Shown: positions 48,351-59,249 of the stretch, one piece after another
Layout: every line of letters begins with the position of its first letter
Position numbering within the stretch: position 1 is the stretch's first letter
Assembly (NCBI RefSeq): GCF_023734775.1
Contig: NZ_AP025732.1
Span: 558,001-622,000 of the forward strand
Reading direction: 5' to 3'
Origin: Nostoc cf. commune SO-36
GTDB lineage: Bacteria > Cyanobacteriota > Cyanobacteriia > Cyanobacteriales > Nostocaceae
DNA length: 64,000 nt
The notes under the pieces: model-generated
What the model was told of the DNA's origin: nothing
What the model saw: the letters and a program-made list of their open reading frames with translations, nothing else
Database searches by the model: none
Made by a program: the position numbers and the translations under genes

Positions 48351-48965
48351 CTAGCTCTGGCTATTCTTGACTTCACAGTTCCTAAGGAAACCCCAGATGA
48401 TTTCAGCAATTTCTTCATAAGCCATGCCTTCAATTTCTCTCAGGACAATGGTAGTACGAAAAACTTCTGGTAAATCCGCGATCGCTTCTCGCAATTGCTC
48501 GTAAAATTCTCTAGTTGTCAGTTCTTCTTCAGGGCCGGGAGTATCGCCAGCGATTTCCCAATCCATCTCACCATCTTCTAACGAACGGGGAGCATCGAGT
48601 GACAAAGGACTCATAACCCGCTTGCGTTTCCGTAACTCGTCGTAAAACAAGTTGGTGGCAATGCGGCTTAACCAGCCCCGAAATTTGGCAGGCTCTTGTA
48701 ATCGGTTAATATTCCGATACACTCGAATCCAAACTTCTTGAGCCAAATCAGCTCTGTCAGCCCAATCTGGAGCCAGGTGGTATAGAACTCTATCAACTTG
48801 ACTTTGATAGCGGCGTAATAGTTCTGCAAACGCAACACGATCTGGTCGCAGTCCCGCTTGAGCGCGCAAAATTAAATCGTGGTTAGGGAGTTTGTCAACT
48901 TGCACTGATGCTTCTGGATACTTTGCATCAACCGTTGACCAGGATACAGTGATCGATTGATTCAT
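48351..48965 (-). CDS. sigG: ECF sigma factor SigG, frameshifted in region 4
   Basis: Group 4 (extracytoplasmic-function type) sigma factor. Region 2 is clear: FAELLRRYQSQVDRVLYHLA, then ADLAQEVWIRVYRNINRL and FRGWLSRIATNLFYDELRKR. Region 4 begins LPEVFRTTIVLREIEGMAYEE. After IAEI an extra base (about 48397-48401) shifts the frame and the protein ends at 48351 after 204 residues. The original frame reads on as SGVSLGTVKSRIARARTRLQ to a stop at 48308, restoring the helix-turn-helix and a normal 219-residue length. As written, the DNA-binding helix is lost. This is either sequencing error or real inactivation. Confidence 0.85.
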   Translation of the reverse strand: MNQSITVSWSTVDAKYPEASVQVDKLPNHDLILRAQAGLRPDRVAFAELLRRYQSQVDRVLYHLAPDWADRADLAQEVWIRVYRNINRLQEPAKFRGWLSRIATNLFYDELRKRKRVMSPLSLDAPRSLEDGEMDWEIAGDTPGPEEELTTREFYEQLREAIADLPEVFRTTIVLREIEGMAYEEIAEIIWGFLRNCEVKNSQS

Positions 48966-49331
48966 AGATCGTACTGGCTCTAAATCATCCCTATCTATTA
49001 GACCCGCTAATGGGACAGAAGTTCCATGCTAAGGTGACGGATTTATGACTGGAACACTGAGGCAAACAATTTTGGATACATTTATAGCAATAAGGAGAGC
49101 CACTTTTTCCTTATACTGCTCGCATAGTTGCCCAAGACCCTTCAACGAACAAAGGCGCAGTAATATGCACATTTTAGCATTTTTAGCAACTGGGTATATA
49201 CGCTTGATAAAAATAATTAAATCTAGTTATAAGGATGAAGATAAAATTTTGTAATTCTAACTTCTTGAGACTTTTTAAATTCAGGTAATAATTTCTGGAA
49301 GTTGGGTGGCTGTAGTTGTTAAGATGATGAT
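48966..49331. other. Promoter side of sigG
   Basis: AT-rich 366 bp without a convincing gene. It holds the sigG promoter; no motif was assigned. Confidence 0.5.
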
Positions 49332-49484
49332 TTATTTTTTTGCTTTTGTGACCAGAATAGTTGCTGATTGTTCTGGCTGTGGCCCGTAAGCAGCACCAGA
49401 GTTATGTTGCTCTGGGATGCGAACTTGAAAAAAGAAATTGAGGGAAAATGTAATTGTGACTGCTAGCAATAGTTTTTCAAACAT
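49332..49484 (-). CDS. Possible small secreted or membrane peptide
   Basis: A 50-codon frame reading MFEKLLLAVTITFSLNFFFQ, then VRIPEQHNSGAAYGPQPEQS and a Lys-rich end. The N-terminus looks like a signal anchor, and GGTGGAAG lies about 8 bases upstream of the ATG. The composition (hydrophobic start, polar tail) is protein-like, and no competing gene overlaps it. The family is unknown. Confidence 0.45.
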   Translation of the reverse strand: MFEKLLLAVTITFSLNFFFQVRIPEQHNSGAAYGPQPEQSATILVTKAKK

Positions 49485-49757
49485 GGTTTTTCTTCCACCT
49501 ACACCATTAATGATTGATTCCTACATTTCAAAAGCTTTATCAGAAAGTCTCAGTATTGACTTACGATGCCCAGAACCTTTGAAGAATAAGGTTGCTCACA
49601 TAAAGTTTTGCCACTGGGACAATTTGCATAGTCTTAGTTTGCCCAGAGGTGTTGGCAGATTTATATCAGAAATGATAAGTATTGATAAATTTTTGGTAAT
49701 CGAATGATGAACTCATCCAATTACTCGGCTGGATATGTCAGGGATAAACAATAGGCG

Positions 49758-50798
49758 ATGGTAATGGTAAGAAACGAATCTGTAGGGCGTATGGTAATGT
49801 TGCTTTGTTTCGGCACAGCATTTTTATCTTTAGCTGTCCATTGGCGCATTACTACGGCGGAACGGCAGTCTGAGAAGCCTGTATCTACTTCAATGCGGCG
49901 AGATTCTACCCTAACCAATCCAAAGGGAAGCCGCCCAGAGGGAGTCTACAAAAATCTTTCCCAAGTGAGTTTAGGGGAAATTGCACTGGGTGCATCTGTG
50001 CCACCTGATGAAGTTGACCAAGGCTCAACTGCCCAGAGGACGTCTACACCAAAGTCCTCTGCTATCAAGAAGTCAAAAATAATTAAGAAGAATGTAGCCA
50101 AAGCAAATACTCGTAGGACTTCTACACTCAAGTTTTCTACTATTAAGTCTCAAACAAAGTCAAAAATAATTAAGAAGAATGTAGCCAAAGCAACTATTCC
50201 TAGGGTTTCTACACTTAAGCCTTCTACTATTAAGCCGCAAACTCAGCCCCAAACTATTAAGAAAAATGTAGCTAAAGTAACCGATCTACCAACTCAGACA
50301 CGGCTGGTAGCACAAGTAGAAAGACAAAATCCAATTGCGGATAGTTGGCCAAAAGCTTTATGGTCTAAGGCTTCAGCCCAACAAGTAGCATCTAATCGGC
50401 TGGCAGATGCCAAGACGCAAGTTGTAGTTGATTTAAGCGATCGCCGCACTTATGTATATGCAGGAGACGAGGTGATAGCCAGCTACCCAATTGCTATCGG
50501 TAAGAAAGGTTGGGAAACACCTACAGGTTCTTTCCAGGTGATCCACATGCGACACTATCCAATCTGGCGTCACCCAATTACGGGCAAAGTTTTTGAAGCT
50601 GGTACTGATAGTCCCTTAGGAGATAGATGGATTGGTTTTTGGTCAGATGGACGGAATGAAATTGGCTTTCATGGCACGCCAGAGATTGACCTAGTGGGAA
50701 CTGCTGTATCCCACGGCTGCTTAAGAATGCGTAATTCTGATGTGCGATTGTTGTATGAACAAGTAAGTTTAGGAACAACAGTGTTAGTACGTGATTAA
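49758..50798 (+). CDS. L,D-transpeptidase (YkuD family)
   Basis: Cell-wall enzyme that forms 3-3 peptidoglycan cross-links or anchors proteins. The 346-residue protein has an N-terminal membrane segment (about 9-28) as signal anchor. A basic, repetitive linker follows (about 115-185), in which KSKIIKKNVAKA occurs three times in variants. The YkuD domain is C-terminal (about 222-346) with the catalytic SHGCLRM and an upstream HGTPE. The linker repeats suggest peptidoglycan or polyanion contact. It is followed by a TTGTCAT/ATGACCA tandem repeat at 50808-50880. Confidence 0.92.
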   Translation: MVMVRNESVGRMVMLLCFGTAFLSLAVHWRITTAERQSEKPVSTSMRRDSTLTNPKGSRPEGVYKNLSQVSLGEIALGASVPPDEVDQGSTAQRTSTPKSSAIKKSKIIKKNVAKANTRRTSTLKFSTIKSQTKSKIIKKNVAKATIPRVSTLKPSTIKPQTQPQTIKKNVAKVTDLPTQTRLVAQVERQNPIADSWPKALWSKASAQQVASNRLADAKTQVVVDLSDRRTYVYAGDEVIASYPIAIGKKGWETPTGSFQVIHMRHYPIWRHPITGKVFEAGTDSPLGDRWIGFWSDGRNEIGFHGTPEIDLVGTAVSHGCLRMRNSDVRLLYEQVSLGTTVLVRD

Positions 50799-50807
50799 TT
50801 AAGAGTC

Positions 50808-50880
50808 CTTTGTCATTTGTCATTTGTCCCTTGTCAGTTATTCTTTGCAAATGACCAATGACCAATGACTAATGACTCTT
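50808..50880. repeat. Tandem and inverted TTGTCAT/ATGACCA repeat
   Basis: Short copies of CATTTGT on one side and ATGACCA on the other form a loose palindrome between the two convergent genes; likely STRR repeat. A similar one lies at 5066-5117. Confidence 0.6.
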
Positions 50881-50884
50881 AACA

Positions 50885-51439
50885 TTATAATTTTTGCTCA
50901 AAGTTAGGTGCGTATGCCTGGAGTAAAGCACTAACTTGGCGTACAACCTCATTACCAGTGTTTTTACCCAAGGCTTGCCGTTCTGGAAAGAAATTGGGTC
51001 GATCTAGGTAACGGTTAATCGCTTCACTTACTTGCTGAGAAATTAAGTCTTGCAATTGTGCCTGAGCGTTTTGGCGTTGGAAGCTAGCACCTTCTTCTGT
51101 AGTCGCATACAAAGGTGGTAGGCGATTGAGAGCGTAAGCAGCAATATCCCCAACATCTAGAGAACTTTCGCTGGTGGCTTCAATTTCTGCGACTCGGGCG
51201 ATCGCTTCCGTAAGTACCAATTCTTCCATAACGTTAATGAATTGTTTGCGAGGTACCGCCACTACCTCACCAGTCAATAGCGCACCCATCAACCGATCCA
51301 GCGCCATATACTCTTCAATTGAGAGTTCCGAGGCGTTATCACAGATTCTACCGACTTCTGCTTCCATTGCTGGTGTTAAATAACCATCCTGGAGAGCTTG
51401 TTCTACAATTTTTTCGATGCTCATAACGCTTATCATCAT
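50885..51439 (-). CDS. ComFB-like late competence protein
   Basis: Reads as 184 residues, or 179 from the inner MSIEKIVEQAL start. The C-terminal half (IARVAEIEATSESSLDVGDI and AAYALNRLPPLYATTEEG) is the ComFB pattern. Recent work in cyanobacteria shows ComFB proteins binding cyclic di-nucleotides and affecting natural competence and surface pili; this is known for relatives only. The N-terminal part (LSIEEYMALDRLMGALLTGE) is a helical cyanobacterial extension. It is convergent with the L,D-transpeptidase. Confidence 0.85.
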   Translation of the reverse strand: MMISVMSIEKIVEQALQDGYLTPAMEAEVGRICDNASELSIEEYMALDRLMGALLTGEVVAVPRKQFINVMEELVLTEAIARVAEIEATSESSLDVGDIAAYALNRLPPLYATTEEGASFQRQNAQAQLQDLISQQVSEAINRYLDRPNFFPERQALGKNTGNEVVRQVSALLQAYAPNFEQKL

Positions 51440-51545
51440 TTATGTTAGCAAAGCTTGGTAGGGACGGTATCAATCCAATTTATCTTGCCCAATTATCAGC
51501 AAAAAAAAACACAAATTATGCAAAGACGCGACCAATCCGCCTCTA

Positions 51546-52481
51546 CTAGTTAACAGCCTTAGTTCGCCAAGGTGTTGGATCAACAGATTGTCCGTTGACA
51601 TATAAACCCCAGTGTAAGTGCGGCCCCGTAGAAGCGCCCGTTGAACCCACTGCACCAATTCGTTGACCAGCTTTCACAAAATCACCTTCTTTAACGTTAA
51701 TACGACTCAGGTGCATGAAAATACTGGTTACTCCTTGACCGTGGTCAATGCCAACTACGTTACCATGTACCCGAAACCCTTGGGATACCCTACCTACCAA
51801 AGCAACTCGCCCAGCAGCTGGGGCAATCACTGGTGAACCGGCAGCACCAGCGTAGTCAAGACCACGATGATAGTATTCCTTTGCAAATGTACCATTATAG
51901 TAGCGACGAACACCATAGGTTGTAGTCATCCGCCCTGCATTTGGCTTCAAGAATACCCCATTCCAATACTTTTCTGGTGTTTGTAGTGTCTTAAAAGCTG
52001 CCACGCGCTTCAGTTCATATTCTGTGGCATTCACTCCGGCTTTGCCAGGTGGTAAAGTAATGCGTTGTACGGGGAATTTGCGATTAAGCACATTCACTGC
52101 CAAGTTTTGTACTTGACCATCTCCTACAACCCGAACTGTTCTAGTTCCAGCTTTTTCTAATGGAGTTGTGGGAATAAAAGCCCGATATTGATTGGGTGCA
52201 ATTTCAAAGGCTGGATATGTATTTTTACCACTAGCTACTGTCGGATTTGTACTATTGTCTGGATTATCTAGATTAATCTCCACCGAGAGTGTATCCCCTA
52301 ATTTCGGATTAATTGGAGTCACCTTTACTTGTAGGGCATCTACGGGTAGTGCCAAGGTGATGGGTAGAACAGCAAATATTCCCTTGAACACATTCATTGC
52401 AAAGCGATTGACTGTCAAATTTTTGACATCAAAACCGAGCAACTTTTTGTTTGAACTACTAGCGCTATTCTCAATAATCAT
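51546..52481 (-). CDS. M23 family metallopeptidase (LytM-type)
   Basis: Secreted or periplasmic 311-residue protein. An N-terminal hydrophobic stretch (about 30-45) acts as signal or anchor. A beta-rich domain (about 48-140) is followed by an M23 catalytic domain (about 195-305) with the zinc ligands HRGLD and HLHWG and the His-containing MHLSRI. The active site is complete, so it is probably a peptidoglycan endopeptidase rather than an EnvC-type activator. With the L,D-transpeptidase nearby it forms a wall-remodelling neighbourhood. Confidence 0.92.
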   Translation of the reverse strand: MIIENSASSSNKKLLGFDVKNLTVNRFAMNVFKGIFAVLPITLALPVDALQVKVTPINPKLGDTLSVEINLDNPDNSTNPTVASGKNTYPAFEIAPNQYRAFIPTTPLEKAGTRTVRVVGDGQVQNLAVNVLNRKFPVQRITLPPGKAGVNATEYELKRVAAFKTLQTPEKYWNGVFLKPNAGRMTTTYGVRRYYNGTFAKEYYHRGLDYAGAAGSPVIAPAAGRVALVGRVSQGFRVHGNVVGIDHGQGVTSIFMHLSRINVKEGDFVKAGQRIGAVGSTGASTGPHLHWGLYVNGQSVDPTPWRTKAVN

Positions 52482-53311
52482 AGAACTACAAAAGATCCCT
52501 TGCTTGTGTTGGAAAATAGACTAGCTTATTATCGCTAGTGTTTCCTGTTTGAAGCCAATGTTGTTGATAACCATAAATTTTAGGAAATTCTCCAGGTATT
52601 TATGGATTGCAAGGGTAAATCACTTTATTTCTAATTTGTAGTGAATTGGCTTAAGCTCTAATAACTAAGGTGTGGTGAAATTGACAATGAGCATAAAATT
52701 TAACTAGATTGATGGCAAAAACTCTCTTATGGCTTGCTATAAGTGTCACTTGTTAAGCAACAAAGGAAACTCATTGTGGTTACAGTAATTACATAATAAT
52801 ACTTAAATAAAATATGGGAATCAACTGGACACTAATATTACACTGTTAAGTTAAAATCGGTATAGGGAAATTACTTAAACTAGGTAAAAAAGTCGGCAAG
52901 GATAAATTAATCTGTGAAGTGCATTGATGTTTGCAGGCTACGCCTACGCTGAGATGCTTGAGCAGATTTACTTAATACCCTCAAAAAGCTGAGTCGGGGA
53001 TTATCTTTTCTTACAATTGTCAAGATTTTAGTTTTGCCTATCCTCATATCGGAAGCTAAACCACCTAACCCCGATTGATGGTGTTGCAATTACGTAATAG
53101 TTACTAAATAACCTTCTAACCCAGATTCCGCACTTTGAAGTGTCACAAGCGGTAATTACTGAAACAAAAAAGTCAAGCAAGAATAAAATCAGACATACAT
53201 AGCCAAAAATTTGAGCAGTATGAGCAGGGAGCAGCAGGCTTATTAATTGTTCACAATTTAATTTTGGCTGAACAAGTTAATTAGCGATCGCCTACAAACC
53301 GTAGATTATTA

Positions 53312-53498
53312 TGAAATGGCTATCAAGGATCGCCGTATCAGAGTAATAATTCGATGCTCCCTTTCTCCCAGTTTTCTGCTGGTTGCGCCACTACTCGATT
53401 ATCTCTTCATTTACCCAGAAGGTGATACTGCCTCGTTGCTTTAGTGCTGCTTCATTTGCGTTCCAATTCCGAACTTTATACTGGGCTTTCGTCTTCAT
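53312..53498 (-). pseudogene. IS5-family-like transposase, 5' fragment
   Basis: From an ATG at 53498 the minus frame reads MKTKAQYKVRNWNANEAALK and QRGSITFWVNEEIIE, followed by a TAG stop and then YYSDTAIL. This is the start of an IS4/IS5-type DDE transposase (usual form: RNWxxYNxALxxRGSLTxW…YSDxAI). Only the first 60 codons or so remain, and they hold a stop. Confidence 0.75.
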
Positions 53499-53738
53499 CT
53501 TTGGGCTAGGCGGCAAGAGAATATAGGCGATAAGTAAAATTTACCATTTTCCCTATTCATGCAACAACGTCGTAAGTACCCGCATTTCTCACAAGCTCAA
53601 GGCGTTTGATGGAGCAGAAGAGAAGTAATGAGTAATGAGTAAAAACTTCTTACTTCTTACTTATTACTTCTCCCCGGCACTTGCACAGGCTTTAAGAGGT
53701 GTGGTGAGAAATCCGGGAGTAATCCCCGACTCTAGCAA

Positions 53739-53790
53739 CCTACACTGTAATCATTCGTCGAGCGTCTCTTAGAGAAGAATACAGTGTAGG
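53739..53790. repeat. Hairpin matching the right end of the tnpB element
   Basis: Perfect 11-bp stem CCTACACTGTA/TACAGTGTAGG followed by AGTAT, as at the right end near 9820. Upstream lies TGGTGAGAA, also shared with that element. The 30-base loop contains a Nostoc GCGTCTCTTAGAGAAG repeat. It is probably a relic or non-autonomous relative of the tnpB element. It lies 6 bp past the nuclease stop codon, so it may also terminate that gene. Confidence 0.55.
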
Positions 53791-53796
53791 AGTATA

Positions 53797-55545
53797 TTAC
53801 TTGCAGTAGGTTCGTTGTGGCAGACTAGGATCTAACACAAAGGGATTTTCATTACTTTGGGGTGTTTTAGCGATCGCCTGACTGCGTGCTACTTCACCAG
53901 CATCAATTGGATCGTCTGCTTGCCACTTACAAAGAGTATCCTTTTGTGCTTCAAAGAAGCTTGCATTTGCCAGTTCTGGGTAGACTGTGCGGAAATAGAA
54001 AATTACTCGAGCAACGTCTCCTTTCTTTGCCTCCCGTGGTTCAAAGAATCCCCGTTTGGATTCGCTGTATTTGTCAATATCCTGCGGACTCGGTTTGAAA
54101 CTTAGTTCATCATCGTCAAGATACCAAGACGTAGTTTGATTATCAGGAATATCTGCAAATGGAAAGTTTGCGCGATCGCTGTTAACTTCCACGCGTGAAG
54201 CAAAGAGGTTATGCAAATCGCTTTTTGCTGGGCCTTCAGCTCCCATACTCTGCGGCCAAACGTGTTCTGCATTGATTCTGCGTTGTGCAGCTTCTTCTCT
54301 GGGTTTATCTGAATTTGGGTTGATCGGAACACTGTAACCAGCGTAGATGTCTGTTACTATACCGCCTTGGTTATCTATTTTGGTGTAGAGCAAATCACGA
54401 GCGCTACCATATCCCAGGCTAATACGAGGAGAGTAAACGCTATCTAGTTTTTTCAGTAAATCGTCTCCTGTAACACCAGAAAGAATTGTGCTTGATGTAA
54501 TCGGTGGTTCAGAAGTGGTATCTGGGATTGATGGAATAGGAGTAGTCTCACCAACAGCTGATAGAGTAAACCGAGCAATCATAGGATCGTGATCGCTGGC
54601 TGACCTAGAAAACCCTGCGTTAACGTGAACAGCATTTATCTCAGGATTTGCTTTGTTAAACAAATTTGCGGTAACGAGGATCTGGTCAATTTGTTCTTTA
54701 CTTCCTCGAAAGATAAAAGAAAAGCGGTCATCTTGAGGAATTTTGTTTACCAAATTTTCCAGCTTATTTCCTTCAAGGGTTTTTATCGCTTGGGAATCTG
54801 GAGTATCGTTCAGATCGCCAAGAACGACAATATTTGCATTTGGGTCAGTAGTTAAGCGATTTACAACAAATTCGTTAACAATTGTTGCCTGTTTTATCCG
54901 TTTTGGGTTAGAAGCCGCTCCGCCGCTTTTAGAAGCAAAGTGATTGTTTATCAGGGTAATGGGAATATCGTTGAAAGTAAATTCACCCACTAAAGGTTTG
55001 CGACTTTCTAAAAAAGCTGGATCGTTTGCAAAGCGTTCAAGGTTCTGTAGTTTAACTCGTTGAGGATTGAACAAAAAGCCTACGCGGATATTGCCACCTG
55101 GTTGGCCTCCATCAAGTCCGTTTTGAGGCGGAATTTCTTGATATTCATAAGCTGGGCCTCCTACAGATTGAATAGAATCGATTAGAGTGTCAGCAGTCAG
55201 AACAGCATCAACTACTGAACTCAACTCAGCCCCATCATTGTCTTGTACTTCTTGCAAAGCAATAATATCTGGTGCTTCAAGATTATTAACAATCTGGTTT
55301 GCCAAAGCTGTAAACTTACCGCTTGTCACATCATCATCGACGTTTCTGCGCGTATTACCATCAACCTTAGAGACGCTTTCCTTTTTAGGATCAAGATTTT
55401 CGACATTAAAAGTAGCAACCGTTAGTTGCGTAGGACTTCCTACCAAAGATGTAACTTGTACACCATGAGCGATTCCTGAAGGAAGGCAGAATGCAAGAAA
55501 AACAATAAGGCATAGTGTCTGTAAGACTTTTCGGATAGAACTCAT
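53797..55545 (-). CDS. Secreted nuclease: exonuclease/phosphatase domain fused to endonuclease I domain
   Basis: Extracellular DNA/RNA degrading protein. It has a signal peptide (residues 1-28 from the ATG at 55545). An EEP (endonuclease/exonuclease/phosphatase) domain follows at about 40-330, with TVATFNVENL, DIIALQEVQDN, VLGDLNDTPDS and SASDHDPMIAR holding the catalytic Asp, Glu and His. After a Pro/Ser/Thr linker comes an endonuclease I (EndA/NucM) domain, about 360-575, with INAEHVWPQSMGAEGPAKSD and LHNLF, the His-metal motif. The frame extends to 55638, but ATG 55545 has AGGA upstream and starts a proper signal peptide (582 residues). Both active sites look intact. A role in DNA scavenging or phosphate recovery is inferred. 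Confidence 0.92.
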   Translation of the reverse strand: MSSIRKVLQTLCLIVFLAFCLPSGIAHGVQVTSLVGSPTQLTVATFNVENLDPKKESVSKVDGNTRRNVDDDVTSGKFTALANQIVNNLEAPDIIALQEVQDNDGAELSSVVDAVLTADTLIDSIQSVGGPAYEYQEIPPQNGLDGGQPGGNIRVGFLFNPQRVKLQNLERFANDPAFLESRKPLVGEFTFNDIPITLINNHFASKSGGAASNPKRIKQATIVNEFVVNRLTTDPNANIVVLGDLNDTPDSQAIKTLEGNKLENLVNKIPQDDRFSFIFRGSKEQIDQILVTANLFNKANPEINAVHVNAGFSRSASDHDPMIARFTLSAVGETTPIPSIPDTTSEPPITSSTILSGVTGDDLLKKLDSVYSPRISLGYGSARDLLYTKIDNQGGIVTDIYAGYSVPINPNSDKPREEAAQRRINAEHVWPQSMGAEGPAKSDLHNLFASRVEVNSDRANFPFADIPDNQTTSWYLDDDELSFKPSPQDIDKYSESKRGFFEPREAKKGDVARVIFYFRTVYPELANASFFEAQKDTLCKWQADDPIDAGEVARSQAIAKTPQSNENPFVLDPSLPQRTYCK

Positions 55546-57990
<2,445 letters not shown>

Positions 57991-58002
57991 TACTTTGCTC
58001 CC

Positions 58003-58080
58003 GCTAGTTTTGAGGTTTGTAGTAAGCATTTTAGTGATTAGAAAATAACAACGCTTTGTGCTTACTACGAACTTGCTTAC
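58003..58080. repeat. Palindromic repeat after pgm (GCTAGTTTTGAG family)
   Basis: GTTTGTAGTAAGCA…TGCTTACTACGAAC stem, preceded by GCTAGTTTTGAG and followed by TTGCTTAC. Sister of the repeat at 38763-38818; both start 12-14 bp after a stop codon. Confidence 0.7.
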
Positions 58081-58215
58081 CATTGCCATTAGTTGGTGAA
58101 GCCTAGATATTAGACAAAAATGAACCTACGTAGATTAAGACATATTGACCCTGGCGATCGTTCGTTCTAGTGCGCTGGAAGTTACTGCCATCGGACAGAT
58201 GTTTCGTGATGCTCT

Positions 58216-58247
58216 CAAAGTAGCACAGCGATCGCTGTGCTACTTTG
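58216..58247. repeat. Perfect 32-bp palindrome centred on GCGATCGC
   Basis: Left arm CAAAGTAGCACAGCGA is followed directly by its exact reverse complement, so the HIP1 octamer is the centre. It is not followed by a T run. It may be a terminator of pgm, a binding site, or a HIP1-seeded palindrome. Confidence 0.75.
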
Positions 58248-58372
58248 GTTTATTTCCTTTTCGCTGGCAAAGAAATCTCCAAGCAGGCATTCGATGCTCT
58301 ACGAGCGTCAATTTCGGCAAGTATTTGCTTTCCTTGAGAAAAATCACTCTCTAAGTAAGGATTATTAAAACA

Positions 58373-59059
58373 ATGAACATTCAAGAAGCTTTTAATAACG
58401 CTGCCGCAGATTATGATAATTTGCGTCGCATTTTAATACCCTGTTTTGATGAGTTTTATAAAACAGCAGTTGAAATTATCCCAAGTAATCGCCAGGCATC
58501 CCTGAAGGTTTTAGATTTGGGCGCTGGTACTGGACTTTACTCAGGTATGGTTCAATCAGTCTTTCCTAATGCAGAATTCACCTTACTGGATTTAGCTTTT
58601 GAAATGCTAGAGAAAGCTGAGTTTAGATTTAGAAAGATGGGGAAATTTCCCCATCTTTTAATTGGTAACTATGTAGAAGTTGATTTGTGTGATTCCTATG
58701 ACCTTGTGATATCAGCCTTATCCATTCACCATTTGCCTGATTGTAATAAGAAACTTCTATATCAAAAAATTTATAATATTCTCAATCCAGGAGGGATGTT
58801 TGTTAACGCTGATCAGGTGTTAGGCAAAACTACCGATTTAGAAAAACTCTATCGTCAACACTGGCTGAATTCTGTACTTGCTTTGGGTGTTTCACCGGAG
58901 GATCTCAAGAGCGCACAAAAACGTATGGAATACGATTGCATGACACCCCTTGATGTTCAACTTAGTTGGTTAGAAGCCGCAGGTTTTCAAAATGTAGACT
59001 GCTGGTACAAAAATTTTAGCTTTGCAGTATTTGGTGGGTATCGACCAATTCAACCTTAA
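58373..59059 (+). CDS. Class I SAM-dependent methyltransferase
   Basis: A 228-residue methyltransferase with motif I VLDLGAGTGLYSG (about residues 48-60), a downstream acidic residue in LLDLAFEMLEKA, and DLVISALSIHHLPD (motif for post-I) with LNPGGMFVNADQV. The substrate cannot be told. Domain order is typical of small-molecule methyltransferases. The ATG at 58373 has TAAGGA about 10 bases upstream. It is convergent with hisD. Confidence 0.88.
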   Translation: MNIQEAFNNAAADYDNLRRILIPCFDEFYKTAVEIIPSNRQASLKVLDLGAGTGLYSGMVQSVFPNAEFTLLDLAFEMLEKAEFRFRKMGKFPHLLIGNYVEVDLCDSYDLVISALSIHHLPDCNKKLLYQKIYNILNPGGMFVNADQVLGKTTDLEKLYRQHWLNSVLALGVSPEDLKSAQKRMEYDCMTPLDVQLSWLEAAGFQNVDCWYKNFSFAVFGGYRPIQP

Positions 59060-59249
59060 AAAGTTCGTTTAATCGCAGTGGAGCATCGGCAAGTTATCCA
59101 CTTGTACTGTTAGCCATACGGGAGGGTAGAAAGCCAAGGTAACATTCCTTTCGGTGTTGATTACGTTGTTCGATGAGTTTTTCTAAACTTTGGAGACGGT
59201 CTTGCAAGCGTTTTAGAATCTGCACAATTTCACAAATTATCTTAGCTTT

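Larger units (their letters stand above)
52482..53796. other. Long intergenic region with transposase relics
   Basis: 52482-53300 is AT-rich with no convincing gene; a 60-codon minus frame at 52907-53089 is not accepted. At 53312-53498 a transposase relic is present, and at 53739-53790 a hairpin related to the right end of the tnpB element. A TGAGTAATGAGTAA tandem sequence lies at 53625-53665. Confidence 0.6.
57991..58372. other. Intergenic region with two palindromes
   Basis: Contains the repeat at 58003-58080 and the perfect palindrome at 58216-58247. A 69-codon frame across it (58145-58354) is not gene-like. Confidence 0.55.

Noticed and set aside
49438..49707. 89-codon plus-strand frame starting with TTG
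   Set aside because: No ribosome binding site or family pattern, and it overlaps a more plausible small minus-strand frame.
52907..53089. 60-codon minus-strand frame
   Set aside because: Part of it is dispersed repeat and no relative comes to mind; start codon unsupported.
58145..58354. 69-codon plus-strand frame
   Set aside because: Built largely from a perfect palindrome and flanking repeat.
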